This document shows, piece after piece, positions 56,653 through 64,000 of a stretch of DNA of 64,000 bases (positions are counted from its first letter, which is position 1; every line of letters begins with the position of its first letter). A program made the position numbers and the translations under genes. The stretch is taken from the NCBI GenBank assembly GCA_001464385.1, contig LNFB01000288.1, forward strand, positions 1 to 64,000. Direction: 5' to 3'. Below the pieces are notes generated by a model that was given only the letters and a program-made list of their open reading frames with translations, was not told where the DNA came from and ran no database searches. Source of the DNA: Deltaproteobacteria bacterium Ga0077550 (GTDB lineage: Bacteria; Myxococcota_A; Polyangia; Nannocystales; Nannocystaceae).

Positions 56653-57852
56653 CTATCCGCCTTCGCCGAGTTCCTCGACATCGGCGCCGAGCGGCGTCGG
56701 GTCGTCGCGATCGTCGAGGAAGCCGTCGGGGAGCGCGACCGTCTGGGTGCCGGCGGTCTTGCCCCGGGGCACCCGCATCGCGGACGGCGGGAACGCCTCG
56801 TGGGGATCGAGGGTCGCGAGCAGGGCGAGGACGTCCGCCCGGCCGGCGCAGCGCATGACGTCGCCGCGGAAGGCCGCGCTGCCGCGGAAGCCCTTCGTGT
56901 ACCAGGTGGCGTGCTTGCGGAACATCGGCACGCCCGCCGCCTCGCCCATCCAGTCGCACAGCCGCGACAGGTGCTCGCGCATGATGGCGGCGACCTCGCC
57001 GAGCGTCGGCGGATCCTGCGGCGCGCGGCCGTCGAAGACGTCGGCGAGGTCGCGGAACAGCCACGGCCGGCCGAGGCACCCGCGGCCGACGACCACGCCG
57101 TCGCAGCCGGTCGTCCGCATCATCCGCAGGGCGTCCTCGGCCTCCCAGATGTCGCCGTTGCCGAGCACGGGAATCGTGCGCACCGCCTGCTTGAGCTCGG
57201 CGATCGCCTCCCAGCGCGCCAGGCCATCGTACAGCTGCGCCGCCGTGCGGGCATGCAGCGCCACCGCGGCGCAGCCCTCGGCCTCGCCGATCCGGCCGGC
57301 GTCGAGGAACGTCGTGAGGTGCTCGTCGACGCCGATGCGGAACTTGATCGTCACGGGCACGCGGCCGGCGTTGCGCACCGCGGCGCGGACGATGTCGGCG
57401 AGCAGCCGGCGCTTGACCGGGATCGCAGCGCCGCCGCCACGCCGCGTCACCTTGCGCACCGGGCAACCGAAGTTCATGTCGATGTGATCGACGCGCCCCG
57501 CATCGACGAGCCGCCGCACGGCCTCGCCGACGTAGTGCGGATCGACGCCGTACAGCTGCAGGCTCCGCGGGGACTCGTCGTCGCCGAAGTCCGACAGCTT
57601 GAGGGTCTTCGCGTTGCCCTCGCACAGCGGGCGCGCGGTGATCATCTCGCTGACGTACAGGCCCGCACCGAACGCCCGGCACATCGCGCGGAACGGGTAG
57701 TTGGTCACGCCGGCCATCGGCGCGAGCACGACGGGCGGCCAGATCCGCATCGGGCCGATCGCGACCGGGGCGAACTCCCCGGCGGCGGCCGGCGCGACGT
57801 CGCGATTGATCGCGCTGCGATAGATCGGGTCCACGGAGGTGCCGCATACCAT
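56653..57852 (-). CDS. dusB: tRNA-dihydrouridine synthase (DusB-like)
   Basis: 399 residues. FMN barrel motifs: LAPMAGVTNYPFRAMC, GLYVSEMITARPL, QLYGVDPHYVGEAV, HIDMNFGCPVRKVTRRGGGAAI (catalytic Cys in GCP), VTIKFRIGVD, VALHARTAAQLYDGLARW, IPVLGNGDIW and GCDGVVVGRGCLGRPWLF. The enzyme reduces uridines in tRNA with NADPH. The C-terminal extension of about 50 residues, rich in Arg/Asp, is longer than usual. The ATG at 57852 is within CCATGG. It is divergent from the LytM-like gene with about 108 bases between. Confidence 0.93.
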   Translation of the reverse strand: MVCGTSVDPIYRSAINRDVAPAAAGEFAPVAIGPMRIWPPVVLAPMAGVTNYPFRAMCRAFGAGLYVSEMITARPLCEGNAKTLKLSDFGDDESPRSLQLYGVDPHYVGEAVRRLVDAGRVDHIDMNFGCPVRKVTRRGGGAAIPVKRRLLADIVRAAVRNAGRVPVTIKFRIGVDEHLTTFLDAGRIGEAEGCAAVALHARTAAQLYDGLARWEAIAELKQAVRTIPVLGNGDIWEAEDALRMMRTTGCDGVVVGRGCLGRPWLFRDLADVFDGRAPQDPPTLGEVAAIMREHLSRLCDWMGEAAGVPMFRKHATWYTKGFRGSAAFRGDVMRCAGRADVLALLATLDPHEAFPPSAMRVPRGKTAGTQTVALPDGFLDDRDDPTPLGADVEELGEGG

Positions 57853-57960
57853 GGCGGGGCCGCCGGGCGGACAGGGCGGTGCGCGCACCCGCCCGGGCGC
57901 CCGGATCCCCCCGGCTTTCTGGCCGGTTATTTCGCCGCCCGGGCCGGGTTTGATAGCCCA

Positions 57961-59418
57961 GTGGGGTTGGCGGGCAAGCCCAAGCGCCGGAGCCAGGTCT
58001 CCCGACGACCCGCGGGCGCGGCGACGCGCAACCGCAAGGTCGACGGTGAGGGACGCGGCCGCGCCAAGACGCCGGTGGACCCCGCCGAGCGACGCACCCG
58101 CAACCGCACGATCCTCGCCCTCGGGGTGCTCGCGGCGATCAACGGCTATGTATTCTTCGGCCGCGGCGACAACGGCCTGGCCGCCCTCTCCTCCCTCGGC
58201 GCCACCGCGATCGAGGATCGCTCGGGCCCGCTGTCGCCCCACGCCAGCGCCCCCGAGTCGGCGTGCGGCGGCGACCCCGTGCGGATCTTCGACGGCCTCG
58301 AGTCCCTCATCGGCCTGTCGACCTCGCTGTCCGGCGGCTACACCCTGCGCCTCGGGCTCCTGCAGCTCGGCATCGCCAGCGACGAGATCGACGGCATCGA
58401 GGCGGGCATCCGCCCCCACGTGGATCTCTCGCTGCTCGGCGGCAGCGGGGCCCCGCTGCGCGTCGCGATGGATCGCCACGGCACCGTGCACGCCCTCGAG
58501 ATCGAGCTGGCCGAGGGCCACATCCTCCAGGCCTGCCGCGGCGGCGCCGGCACCGAGCCCTTCGAGGTCCGCAACATCCAGCACCCGCTGCGCACCGACG
58601 TCGAGGTCGTCACGCTCGAGATCGGCGGCGACGCGGACCTGTCGAAGGCGGTCCTCGACGCGCAGGAGAAGCCCGAGCTGGCCGACATCGTCGCGCGCAC
58701 GCTGGGCCACGATCTCGACCTCCTCAACGACACGCGACCGGGCGACAAGCTCGCGGTGATGATCGAGAAGCGCTGGCTGGGCCGACGGTTCCACCGCTAC
58801 GGCCAGGTGCTCGCGATCCGCTTCGTCGGCAGCGCGGCGCGGCTGGCCTACTTCCGCTACAAGCCCGAGGGCGGCGCCGTGGCCTACTTCGACGGCGAGG
58901 GCGCGCCGATGCGCCGCGCGCTGCTGCGCTCGCCGGTGGGCTACTTCGCGGTCGATCCCGAGGCCCGCGGCCTGCTGTCCCCGTCGATCGAGGTCGTCCA
59001 GGGCCGCATCGGCGCCGTGTATCGACTCCCCGAGGGCGCGCCCGTCATCGCGCTCGGCGACGGCGAGGTCGTCGATGTCGACGAGACCGGCGCCGACGGT
59101 CGTCGCATCGAGCTCCGCTTCGACGACGGCACGACCGCGCGCTACAGCCACCTCATGCGCGTCGTCGGCGAGCCCAAGGCGGGCACGCGCGTGCACCAGG
59201 GGCAGGTCATCGCGTTGGCCGGCCACAGCGGCCGCACGCCGAGCGACCGGCTCCGCCTCGAGCTCTCGCGCGACGGCGAGCCGATCGATCCGCTGCGCGC
59301 GCTCGGACGCGACGCCAATCGGCCGGTCACGGTCGGGGCGGCGATCCCCGGGGGCGCCCGCAAGCGCTTCGACGAGGACATCGCCCCGTGGACGCGCGCC
59401 CTGAAGCTCGCGCGCTGA
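57961..59418 (+). CDS. Exported LytM-like protein, metal-binding residues lost
   Basis: 485 residues from GTG 57961 (a TTG at 57967 is possible). An Arg/Lys-rich tail precedes a membrane segment (TILALGVLAAINGYVFF) at about 50-66. Residues about 100-300 are an unassigned periplasmic domain (GLESLIGLSTSLSGGYTLRL, GDADLSKAVLDAQEKPELAD, TRPGDKLAVMIEKRW, as in OapA/LysM-adjacent regions of M23 proteins). The C-terminal about 345-470 follows the M23 fold (GAPVIALGDGEVVDVDETG, YSHLMRV with His397, AGTRVHQGQVIALAGHSG). The HxH motif is Arg430-Leu-Arg432 (DRLRLEL) and the first His/Asp site is absent. So it is likely a non-catalytic activator like EnvC or NlpD. Confidence 0.82.
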   Translation: MGLAGKPKRRSQVSRRPAGAATRNRKVDGEGRGRAKTPVDPAERRTRNRTILALGVLAAINGYVFFGRGDNGLAALSSLGATAIEDRSGPLSPHASAPESACGGDPVRIFDGLESLIGLSTSLSGGYTLRLGLLQLGIASDEIDGIEAGIRPHVDLSLLGGSGAPLRVAMDRHGTVHALEIELAEGHILQACRGGAGTEPFEVRNIQHPLRTDVEVVTLEIGGDADLSKAVLDAQEKPELADIVARTLGHDLDLLNDTRPGDKLAVMIEKRWLGRRFHRYGQVLAIRFVGSAARLAYFRYKPEGGAVAYFDGEGAPMRRALLRSPVGYFAVDPEARGLLSPSIEVVQGRIGAVYRLPEGAPVIALGDGEVVDVDETGADGRRIELRFDDGTTARYSHLMRVVGEPKAGTRVHQGQVIALAGHSGRTPSDRLRLELSRDGEPIDPLRALGRDANRPVTVGAAIPGGARKRFDEDIAPWTRALKLAR

Positions 59419-59643
59419 CTACTCGCCTGCGAGGTCGCTCGTGCGCAGATCGGCGAGCGTCTGCTGCGCGAGCGTGACCTTGGCGAGCACGTCGCGCAGC
59501 GCCGTACTCACCATCGTCTTGTCCGCCCGCGCCACTGGGAGCAGCTCGCCGAGGACCCGCTGGAGCTCGACCTGCGCCGCGGTGAGCTCGTCGAGGGCGA
59601 CGTCGATGCGCGCGGTGAGGATGGCGGGATCGATCTCGACCAT
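59419..59643 (-). CDS. Small helical hypothetical protein, 74 residues
   Basis: Encoded from ATG 59643 with GGAG upstream. The sequence (MVEIDPAILTARIDVALDEL, then LQRVLGELLPVARADKTMVS and LAQQTLADLRTSDL) has regular heptad-like hydrophobics, suggesting a coiled coil or small helical bundle. Its stop abuts the LytM-like gene's stop with no base between (TGACTA at 59416-59421). It is 9 bases from the SMI1/KNR4-like gene upstream. No family recognised. Confidence 0.6.
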   Translation of the reverse strand: MVEIDPAILTARIDVALDELTAAQVELQRVLGELLPVARADKTMVSTALRDVLAKVTLAQQTLADLRTSDLAGE

Positions 59644-59652
59644 GGAGCTCCG

Positions 59653-60192
59653 TCAGGGTCGCGAGACCTGCGAGCGCCCGAACGACGACGCGTCGAGGCC
59701 GAGGCGCGACAAGAGATCCTCGACCCGGCGCGCGACGAGGATCCAGCGATCGCCGCCCGAGTGCAGGTAGACCACCGAGGGGGAGTCGACGTTGGTCCGA
59801 TAGTCGAGCGCGAACGGCAGCTCGGTGCCGACCTCGCCGATGACGAGGGAACGCAGGGGATCGATGTCGCCCGGCGGGCTGCGATCGTCGGCGTGGCCGA
59901 AGTACGCGGGGTTGGTCTCGGCGCGCCACGCCGCGTTGCGGGCGATCATCGCCTCGAGGTCGAGGAACACGGCACCGCTCGGCTTCTCGCGGAACACCCG
60001 CTGGAGCGCGAGCGCGGTGGGGCGTCGCCAGCGATGGGTCTCGATCGCCCGCACCAACGCAGGCGGGAGCACGAGGCCGTTGATCTGGATCTCGCGTACG
60101 GGCGTACGCTGGGGTGACTCGGATCGCAAGGCGGGCCTCGGCTGCGGGGACTGGCTGCGCAGCTGGCAAATGCCCAGATGCCCGAGCGCCAC
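59653..60192 (-). CDS. SMI1/KNR4-like (SUKH-type) protein
   Basis: 179 residues. After a 30-residue unstructured start, residues about 38-170 read LPPALVRAIETHRWRRPTAL, VFLDLEAMIARNAAW, SLVIGEVGTELPFALDYR and SVVYLHSGGDRWILVARRVEDLLSRLG. This is the order of the SMI1/KNR4 fold, where an acidic and aromatic pattern ends in 'FLe.LG'. Such proteins often act as immunity proteins against polymorphic toxins, or as regulators. No toxin is adjacent. A start further inside (Met or Val near residue 30) cannot be excluded. Confidence 0.65.
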   Translation of the reverse strand: MALGHLGICQLRSQSPQPRPALRSESPQRTPVREIQINGLVLPPALVRAIETHRWRRPTALALQRVFREKPSGAVFLDLEAMIARNAAWRAETNPAYFGHADDRSPPGDIDPLRSLVIGEVGTELPFALDYRTNVDSPSVVYLHSGGDRWILVARRVEDLLSRLGLDASSFGRSQVSRP

Positions 60193-60327
60193 CGCGTTGC
60201 CGCGAGAAACCCGTGCGCGCAGGCTAGCACCGAACGCAGGGCTGCGCCGTGGAGGCCCCCAACCCAGGCGAGAGCGGCCGCACGGCGCGATGGACCGCGG
60301 CGGGCGCGGGCCGCGGGCGCACCGCGT

Positions 60328-61266
60328 TCACCCCAGTCGCTCGCCGACCGCGAACGCCCGACCGGCCGCGTAGGCGCGCGCGGGCATCCGCCGCTTGCCC
60401 GCGGGCTGCACCTCGCCGATGCACACCGCGCCGTGCTCGACCGCGACATGCATGCCGAGCTCGTCGACACCGAGCACCGCGCCGGGCTCGTGACCTGCAG
60501 CGTCGCGCGGCGACGGGCGCGCGGCGAACAGCTTCAACGGCTCACCACCGCGCTCACACACCGCGGCCGGCCAGGGATCCATGCCGCGTACATGATCGAT
60601 CACCGCGCGCGCGGGTCGGGCCCACTGCACGCGGCCCTCGTCCTTGCGCAGCGGCGGCGCGAGGGTCATCCCCGCGTCTGGTTGCGGCGCCGGGGCGGGC
60701 ACGTCGGGGAACGCGGTGAGGAATTCCGAGAGCGCCGCGGCGCCGATCGTCGACAGCCGCTCGAACAGCTCGCCCTGCGTCTCGTACGGATCGATCGGCG
60801 TGTGCACCACGCGGAACACCGGGCCCGTGTCGAGGCCCGCGTCCATGCGCATGATCGACACGCCGGTCGCGTCGTCCCCCGCGAGGATCGCCCGCTGGAT
60901 CGGCGCCGCGCCGCGCCAGCGCGGCAGCACCGAGGCGTGGACGTTGACGCACCCGTGTCGCGGCTGCGCGAGCAGGTCCGCGGGGAGGATCCGCCCGAAC
61001 GCCACCACGATCGCCACATCGAGATCGTGCTCGGCGAGCGCCGCATGCAGCGTGCCGTCCTTCATCTTGAGTGGCTGGATCACCGGGACGCCGAGCGCCA
61101 GGGCGGCCACCTTCACCGCGGGCGCTGCGAGGGCGCGTCCGCGGCCCGCGGGCCGATCGGGCTGGCACACGACCACGCGCAGATCGCAGCGCTCGGCCAC
61201 GGCGTGGAGGCTCGGGACGGCGAACTCGGGGGAGCCCATGAACACGGCGCGCAGGCGATTCGACAT
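60328..61266 (-). CDS. fmt: Methionyl-tRNA formyltransferase
   Basis: 312 residues. RAVFMGSPEFAVPSLHAV at the start, then GRGRALAAPAVKVAAL, VVAFGRILPADLLAQPRHGCVNVHASVLPRWRGAAPIQRAI (the folate and catalytic Asn-His region), GVSIMRMDAGLDTGPVF, and a C-terminal OB-like tail ending GRRMPARAYAAG. It formylates initiator Met-tRNA with 10-formyl-tetrahydrofolate. Length is as expected. It ends an operon with priA and the receiver-PATAN gene, spaced by 7 bases. The def gene that often pairs with fmt is not here. Confidence 0.96.
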   Translation of the reverse strand: MSNRLRAVFMGSPEFAVPSLHAVAERCDLRVVVCQPDRPAGRGRALAAPAVKVAALALGVPVIQPLKMKDGTLHAALAEHDLDVAIVVAFGRILPADLLAQPRHGCVNVHASVLPRWRGAAPIQRAILAGDDATGVSIMRMDAGLDTGPVFRVVHTPIDPYETQGELFERLSTIGAAALSEFLTAFPDVPAPAPQPDAGMTLAPPLRKDEGRVQWARPARAVIDHVRGMDPWPAAVCERGGEPLKLFAARPSPRDAAGHEPGAVLGVDELGMHVAVEHGAVCIGEVQPAGKRRMPARAYAAGRAFAVGERLG

Positions 61267-61273
61267 CGTTCTC

Positions 61274-63343
61274 TCAGACGTCCTCGAGCTGGGCGAGGTA
61301 GGCGTTGCGCAACAGATCGTGGGACAGGACGTCTCGGGCCTCGGCCAGCGCCGCACGCAGCTCGCCGAGCTCGGCCGCCAGCTCGATCCGCGTGCTCGGC
61401 TCGAGCCGGGTCTCGCCGAAGGTGCGATCGAGATCGGCCCACGCCACGCGGACGTCGCTGCGGGTGGCGTCGCGCGGCAGCCCGAGCAACGCGAAGTAGT
61501 CGGCCTCGCGCGCGAGCACCAGACGCGCGCGCACGCGCTCGCGATCGATCGCCACCGGATCGTCGACGACGCGCGGCGTCGGCAGCGGCTCTCCGGGCAG
61601 CTCGAGCAGCTCGAGCACGTGCAGGGCATAGACGACGACGAGCAGCTCGGCCTCGTCGGCGCCCGGTCGCGCGAGCAGCTCGCCCAGGCTCGCGCGGCCG
61701 TCGAAGTGGGGCAGCCACGCCTCCTCGCCGGGCAGCAGCTGCAGGCCGGCGGCGACGTCGTGCACCGACGCGGTCCGCTCGGCCGCGCCGTCGCGCAGCC
61801 GCGGGTGCGTGCCCGGCCCGCCGACCAGGCCGAGCAGCCGCGCGGGCTCCATGCGCTGGCGGATGCCCTCGACCAGCAGCACGGCCGTCGGCGTCGTGAG
61901 CTGGATCGCCTCGGCGCAGTGCACATCCGGCTCGAGCGCCCACGTCCCCTCGCGCCACGGCAGCGTCGAGTCGACGATGCGCGCGAGGTGGTGCTGCAGC
62001 GCGTCGAGCATCTCGGCCTGCTTGAGGAAGCCGGCCTCGACGAGCACCTGCCCGGCGCGCCGCCCCTCGGCCTCGGTGAGGCGACGGCCCTCCTCGTACT
62101 GCGAGCGCGTGAGCATGCCCGAGCGCAGCAGGGCGTCGAGCAGCCGATCATGGCCGGCGCTCGAGCGGGCGAACACCACCGCGCCGGCGTCGAACCACAC
62201 CGTCTTCTCGACGCGGCCCGACACGAGCGTCAGCCTGCCGGTGTACGCCGCGCGGTGGAGGCGACTGAGCAGGCGCGGGACCTCGAGCGCCGCCAGGTCC
62301 CCGGCGTGCTCGAGCGGCAGGGGGACGCGGCGGCGCGGCCGCTCGGGGTACTCGCCGGTGACGCCGACGAGCGGGACGCTGGCCTCGACGACCTCGGCGG
62401 TGCTGACCTCGGGCGTGGCGATCCGCGGGCTGGTGACGACGCGCGGCGACAGCGGGCTCGAGTCCTCGAGCAGCACCGTGGTCTCGCGGTGGCCATGCGA
62501 CGCGCGATGCGATCGCTCGCCGGTGAGGCCGACGAGCGGCCCGAGGACGCGGAGCTCCGCGACCTCGAGTCGATCCTGCGACTCCCCCGGATCGAGGGCC
62601 GGATCGATGGCCGGATCGACGGACGGATCGATCCTCGCGTCGATGCCGCGCTCGGACGGGCCGCGCAGCGCCGAATCCGAGACGTCCTCGAGGCCGAGCT
62701 CCGCGAGGTGGAGGTCGTCGGCGGACTCGCCGATCGCGGCGTCGAGCTCCTCGGGGCTCCGGCGTCTCGCGTCGAGGATCCCGAGCGCGCGCTGCATCTG
62801 CCCCGACATCTCGCCGGCCACACCTGTCCCGTCGCGCGGCGTGTGGGCGCGGCCGCTGGGCTCGTCGAGCACCTCGGTCTGCGTCGGCCACGTCCCGCTG
62901 CGCGGCTCGTCGTCGGGGATCCCCGGCAGCGGCGCGGTGATCGGCAGCGGGGGCGCGAGGGACAGACCACCGCCGCTCGGCAGCGGGGGCCCGGCGAGGG
63001 CCTCCAGCGCCCCGAGCAACGCATCGTCGAGCACCGGCTCCTCGAGGAAGTGATCGGCGCCGAGATCGAGCACGTCGGCGAGATCGAAGCCGCTGTCGAC
63101 GAGGCGCCCGCACAGCGTGACCGGGATCGCGGCGCCGCGGTGCGCCCGTCGCAGCGCGGCCATGAACGCCGGCGGATCGACGTCGTCGAGGCACACCACG
63201 ATCACGCGCGGCACCGTGACGTCGAGCAGCGCGGGGATGCTCGACGCCGGCGCGACGTCGGCGGCATAGCCCAGCGCGCGCACCTGCTGCAGCAGTCGCT
63301 GCCGCCCCACGGGATTGCCGACGATCAGGACCTCCGCGGACAC
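61274..63343 (-). CDS. Receiver-like - PATAN (DUF4388) - J-domain-like protein
   Basis: 689 residues from GTG 63343. The first 110 residues form a receiver-like alpha/beta fold (AEVLIVGNPVGRQRLLQQVR; RVIVVCLDDVDPPAFMAAL). A long acidic linker follows (about 120-345) with repeated Asp/Pro/Ile units (SVDPAIDPALDPG). A PATAN/DUF4388 region is at about 350-500 (LPRLLSRLHRAAYTGRLTLVSGR, KTVWFDAGAVVFARSS, HDRLLDALLRSGMLTRSQYEEG). The end (about 610-685, YFALLGLPRDATRSDVRVAW) resembles a DnaJ domain without HPD. Such proteins in myxobacteria regulate motility or development. Set between priA and fmt. Confidence 0.82.
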   Translation of the reverse strand: MSAEVLIVGNPVGRQRLLQQVRALGYAADVAPASSIPALLDVTVPRVIVVCLDDVDPPAFMAALRRAHRGAAIPVTLCGRLVDSGFDLADVLDLGADHFLEEPVLDDALLGALEALAGPPLPSGGGLSLAPPLPITAPLPGIPDDEPRSGTWPTQTEVLDEPSGRAHTPRDGTGVAGEMSGQMQRALGILDARRRSPEELDAAIGESADDLHLAELGLEDVSDSALRGPSERGIDARIDPSVDPAIDPALDPGESQDRLEVAELRVLGPLVGLTGERSHRASHGHRETTVLLEDSSPLSPRVVTSPRIATPEVSTAEVVEASVPLVGVTGEYPERPRRRVPLPLEHAGDLAALEVPRLLSRLHRAAYTGRLTLVSGRVEKTVWFDAGAVVFARSSAGHDRLLDALLRSGMLTRSQYEEGRRLTEAEGRRAGQVLVEAGFLKQAEMLDALQHHLARIVDSTLPWREGTWALEPDVHCAEAIQLTTPTAVLLVEGIRQRMEPARLLGLVGGPGTHPRLRDGAAERTASVHDVAAGLQLLPGEEAWLPHFDGRASLGELLARPGADEAELLVVVYALHVLELLELPGEPLPTPRVVDDPVAIDRERVRARLVLAREADYFALLGLPRDATRSDVRVAWADLDRTFGETRLEPSTRIELAAELGELRAALAEARDVLSHDLLRNAYLAQLEDV

Positions 63344-63356
63344 CTGCGGACGCAGT

Positions 63357-64000
63357 CTACAGCATGCTCTGCGGATCGACGTCGACCATCGCGAAGCTCT
63401 GTTGGGCCCCGTGTCCGACGGCCCCGAGCTGCGGGCGCAGCTCGGCGAGCAACCACCGCAGCGCCCCACGGTCGGACGCCCGCAGCAGCAGCTGCCACCG
63501 CGTGCGCCGATCGATGCGCTCGATCGGCGAGGGCACGGGGCCCAGCAGCGTGGCCACGGGCGCGCCGCCGTGGCGGCGCACGACGTGGGCAACCGCCTCG
63601 GTGAGGCGCCGGCCGAGCTCGCGCGCGCGCTCGGCCACGACCGCGGGCACCAGGCCGGACACCCGCACCAGGGCGAGATGACCGAAGGGTGGGTTGCCGA
63701 GCTCGCGCCGCGACACCAGCTCGACCGCCGCGAAGCCCTCGTAGTCGTGCTGCTGCGCGAAGGCGATGGCCGGGTGCTCGATCGCCCACGCCTGGATCAT
63801 CACCCGACCGGGCCGGTCGCCCCGCCCTGCCCTCCCCGCGACCTGGGTGAGCAGCGCGAACGTCCGCTCGGCGGCGCGGATGTCCGGCATCGCCAGGCCG
63901 TGATCGCCCTGGAGGATCCCGACCAGCGTCACGCCGGGGAAGTCGTGGCCCTTCGACAGCATCTGCGTGCCGACCAGCACGTCGGCCTCGCGGCGCCGGA
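63357..64000 (-). CDS. priA: Primosomal helicase PriA, C-terminal part (runs off right edge)
   Basis: The visible 214 residues start in a helicase domain: DVLVGTQMLSKGHDFPGVTLVGILQGDHGLAMPDIRAAERTFALLTQVAGRAGRG, which is motif V-VI of PriA. Then VMIQAWAIEHPAIAFAQQHDYEGFAAVELVSRRELGNPPF and a C-terminal domain with PSPIERIDRRTRWQLLLRA follow. PriA restarts stalled replication forks. The 5' end lies outside the window. The stop is 13 bases before the GTG of the receiver-PATAN gene. Confidence 0.95.
   Translation of the reverse strand, partial: RRREADVLVGTQMLSKGHDFPGVTLVGILQGDHGLAMPDIRAAERTFALLTQVAGRAGRGDRPGRVMIQAWAIEHPAIAFAQQHDYEGFAAVELVSRRELGNPPFGHLALVRVSGLVPAVVAERARELGRRLTEAVAHVVRRHGGAPVATLLGPVPSPIERIDRRTRWQLLLRASDRGALRWLLAELRPQLGAVGHGAQQSFAMVDVDPQSML

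Noticed and set aside
56653-59226. 857-codon reverse-strand frame across dusB and the LytM-like gene
   Set aside because: Only the portion from 57852 down is dusB; the 5' part lies opposite the LytM-like gene and has shadow composition.

Overview
The window is about 70% GC, with codon-biased, tightly packed genes. Many predicted lipoproteins carry long Ser/Thr/Asp linkers directly after the lipobox. Eukaryote-like Ser/Thr kinases, FHA domains, hybrid histidine kinases and Asp-rich 'DGxDNDxDG' repeats are abundant. Together these point to a myxobacterium (Myxococcota), most like the Nannocystaceae style. This is inferred from gene style; no rRNA or marker phylogeny is available here. I recognised no tRNA, rRNA, insertion sequence or CRISPR array, and no stretch over 300 bases lacks a gene.

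Layout. 1-1.6 kb: edge of a CRISPR-Cas operon (first 28 codons of a cas3-like gene, a cas6 lacking its middle) with a WYL-domain regulator upstream. 1.7-8.1 kb: methyltransferase and a membrane glycosyltransferase-like protein (divergent), a Tat-type nitroreductase-like protein with a small exported partner, and an orphan T6SS-type FHA protein with a lipoprotein. 8.1-14.4 kb: two convergent secreted lipoproteins, a HipA/PI4K-like kinase-fold protein, a Ca2+/Na+ antiporter and NhaA. 14.4-21.3 kb: small lipoproteins, a decayed fibro-slime lipoprotein, a TonB/AgmX-like membrane protein and its lipoprotein neighbour, an FHA-TM-WD40 protein, and a P-domain lipoprotein.

21.5-30.4 kb: a four-gene signalling operon with two hybrid histidine kinases (one with seven 92-residue HAMP-type repeats and three receivers), CheR and CheB, but no MCP or CheA. 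30.6-34.8 kb: a tip-less Rhs protein and a membrane protein. 34.9-41.6 kb: the most unusual block. It holds a Ser/Thr kinase, an FHA-TM-LysM-LysM-MepA endopeptidase, a lipoprotein, then a membrane-anchored toxin-like protein flanked by two small proteins that each carry a caspase-like His-Gly/Cys pair. The kinase gene and the toxin-like gene share an ECF-like promoter motif with identical spacing. 41.8-44.4 kb: Lys-rich lipoprotein with terminator, PPIase and HupE/UreJ-like pair, then a 24-bp tandem array between convergent stop codons.

44.4-55.9 kb: LamG-metallophosphoesterase lipoprotein, a RelA-type synthetase with a dead hydrolase domain, a decarboxylase-like/FAD-oxidoreductase fusion, and a kinase-ATPase-TPR regulator. 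55.9-64 kb: DUF3105 lipoprotein, DusB, an exported LytM-like protein without metal ligands, two small genes (one SMI1/KNR4-like), fmt, a receiver-PATAN-J-like protein and the 3' part of priA.

Two clusters (15.4-19.9 kb and 34.9-39.3 kb) share three parts: an AgmX/TonB-like C-terminal domain, a paralogous lipoprotein and an FHA protein. This suggests a duplicated envelope-signalling module. Several genes have a -10 hexamer 7-11 bases before the start codon, which suggests leaderless transcripts.
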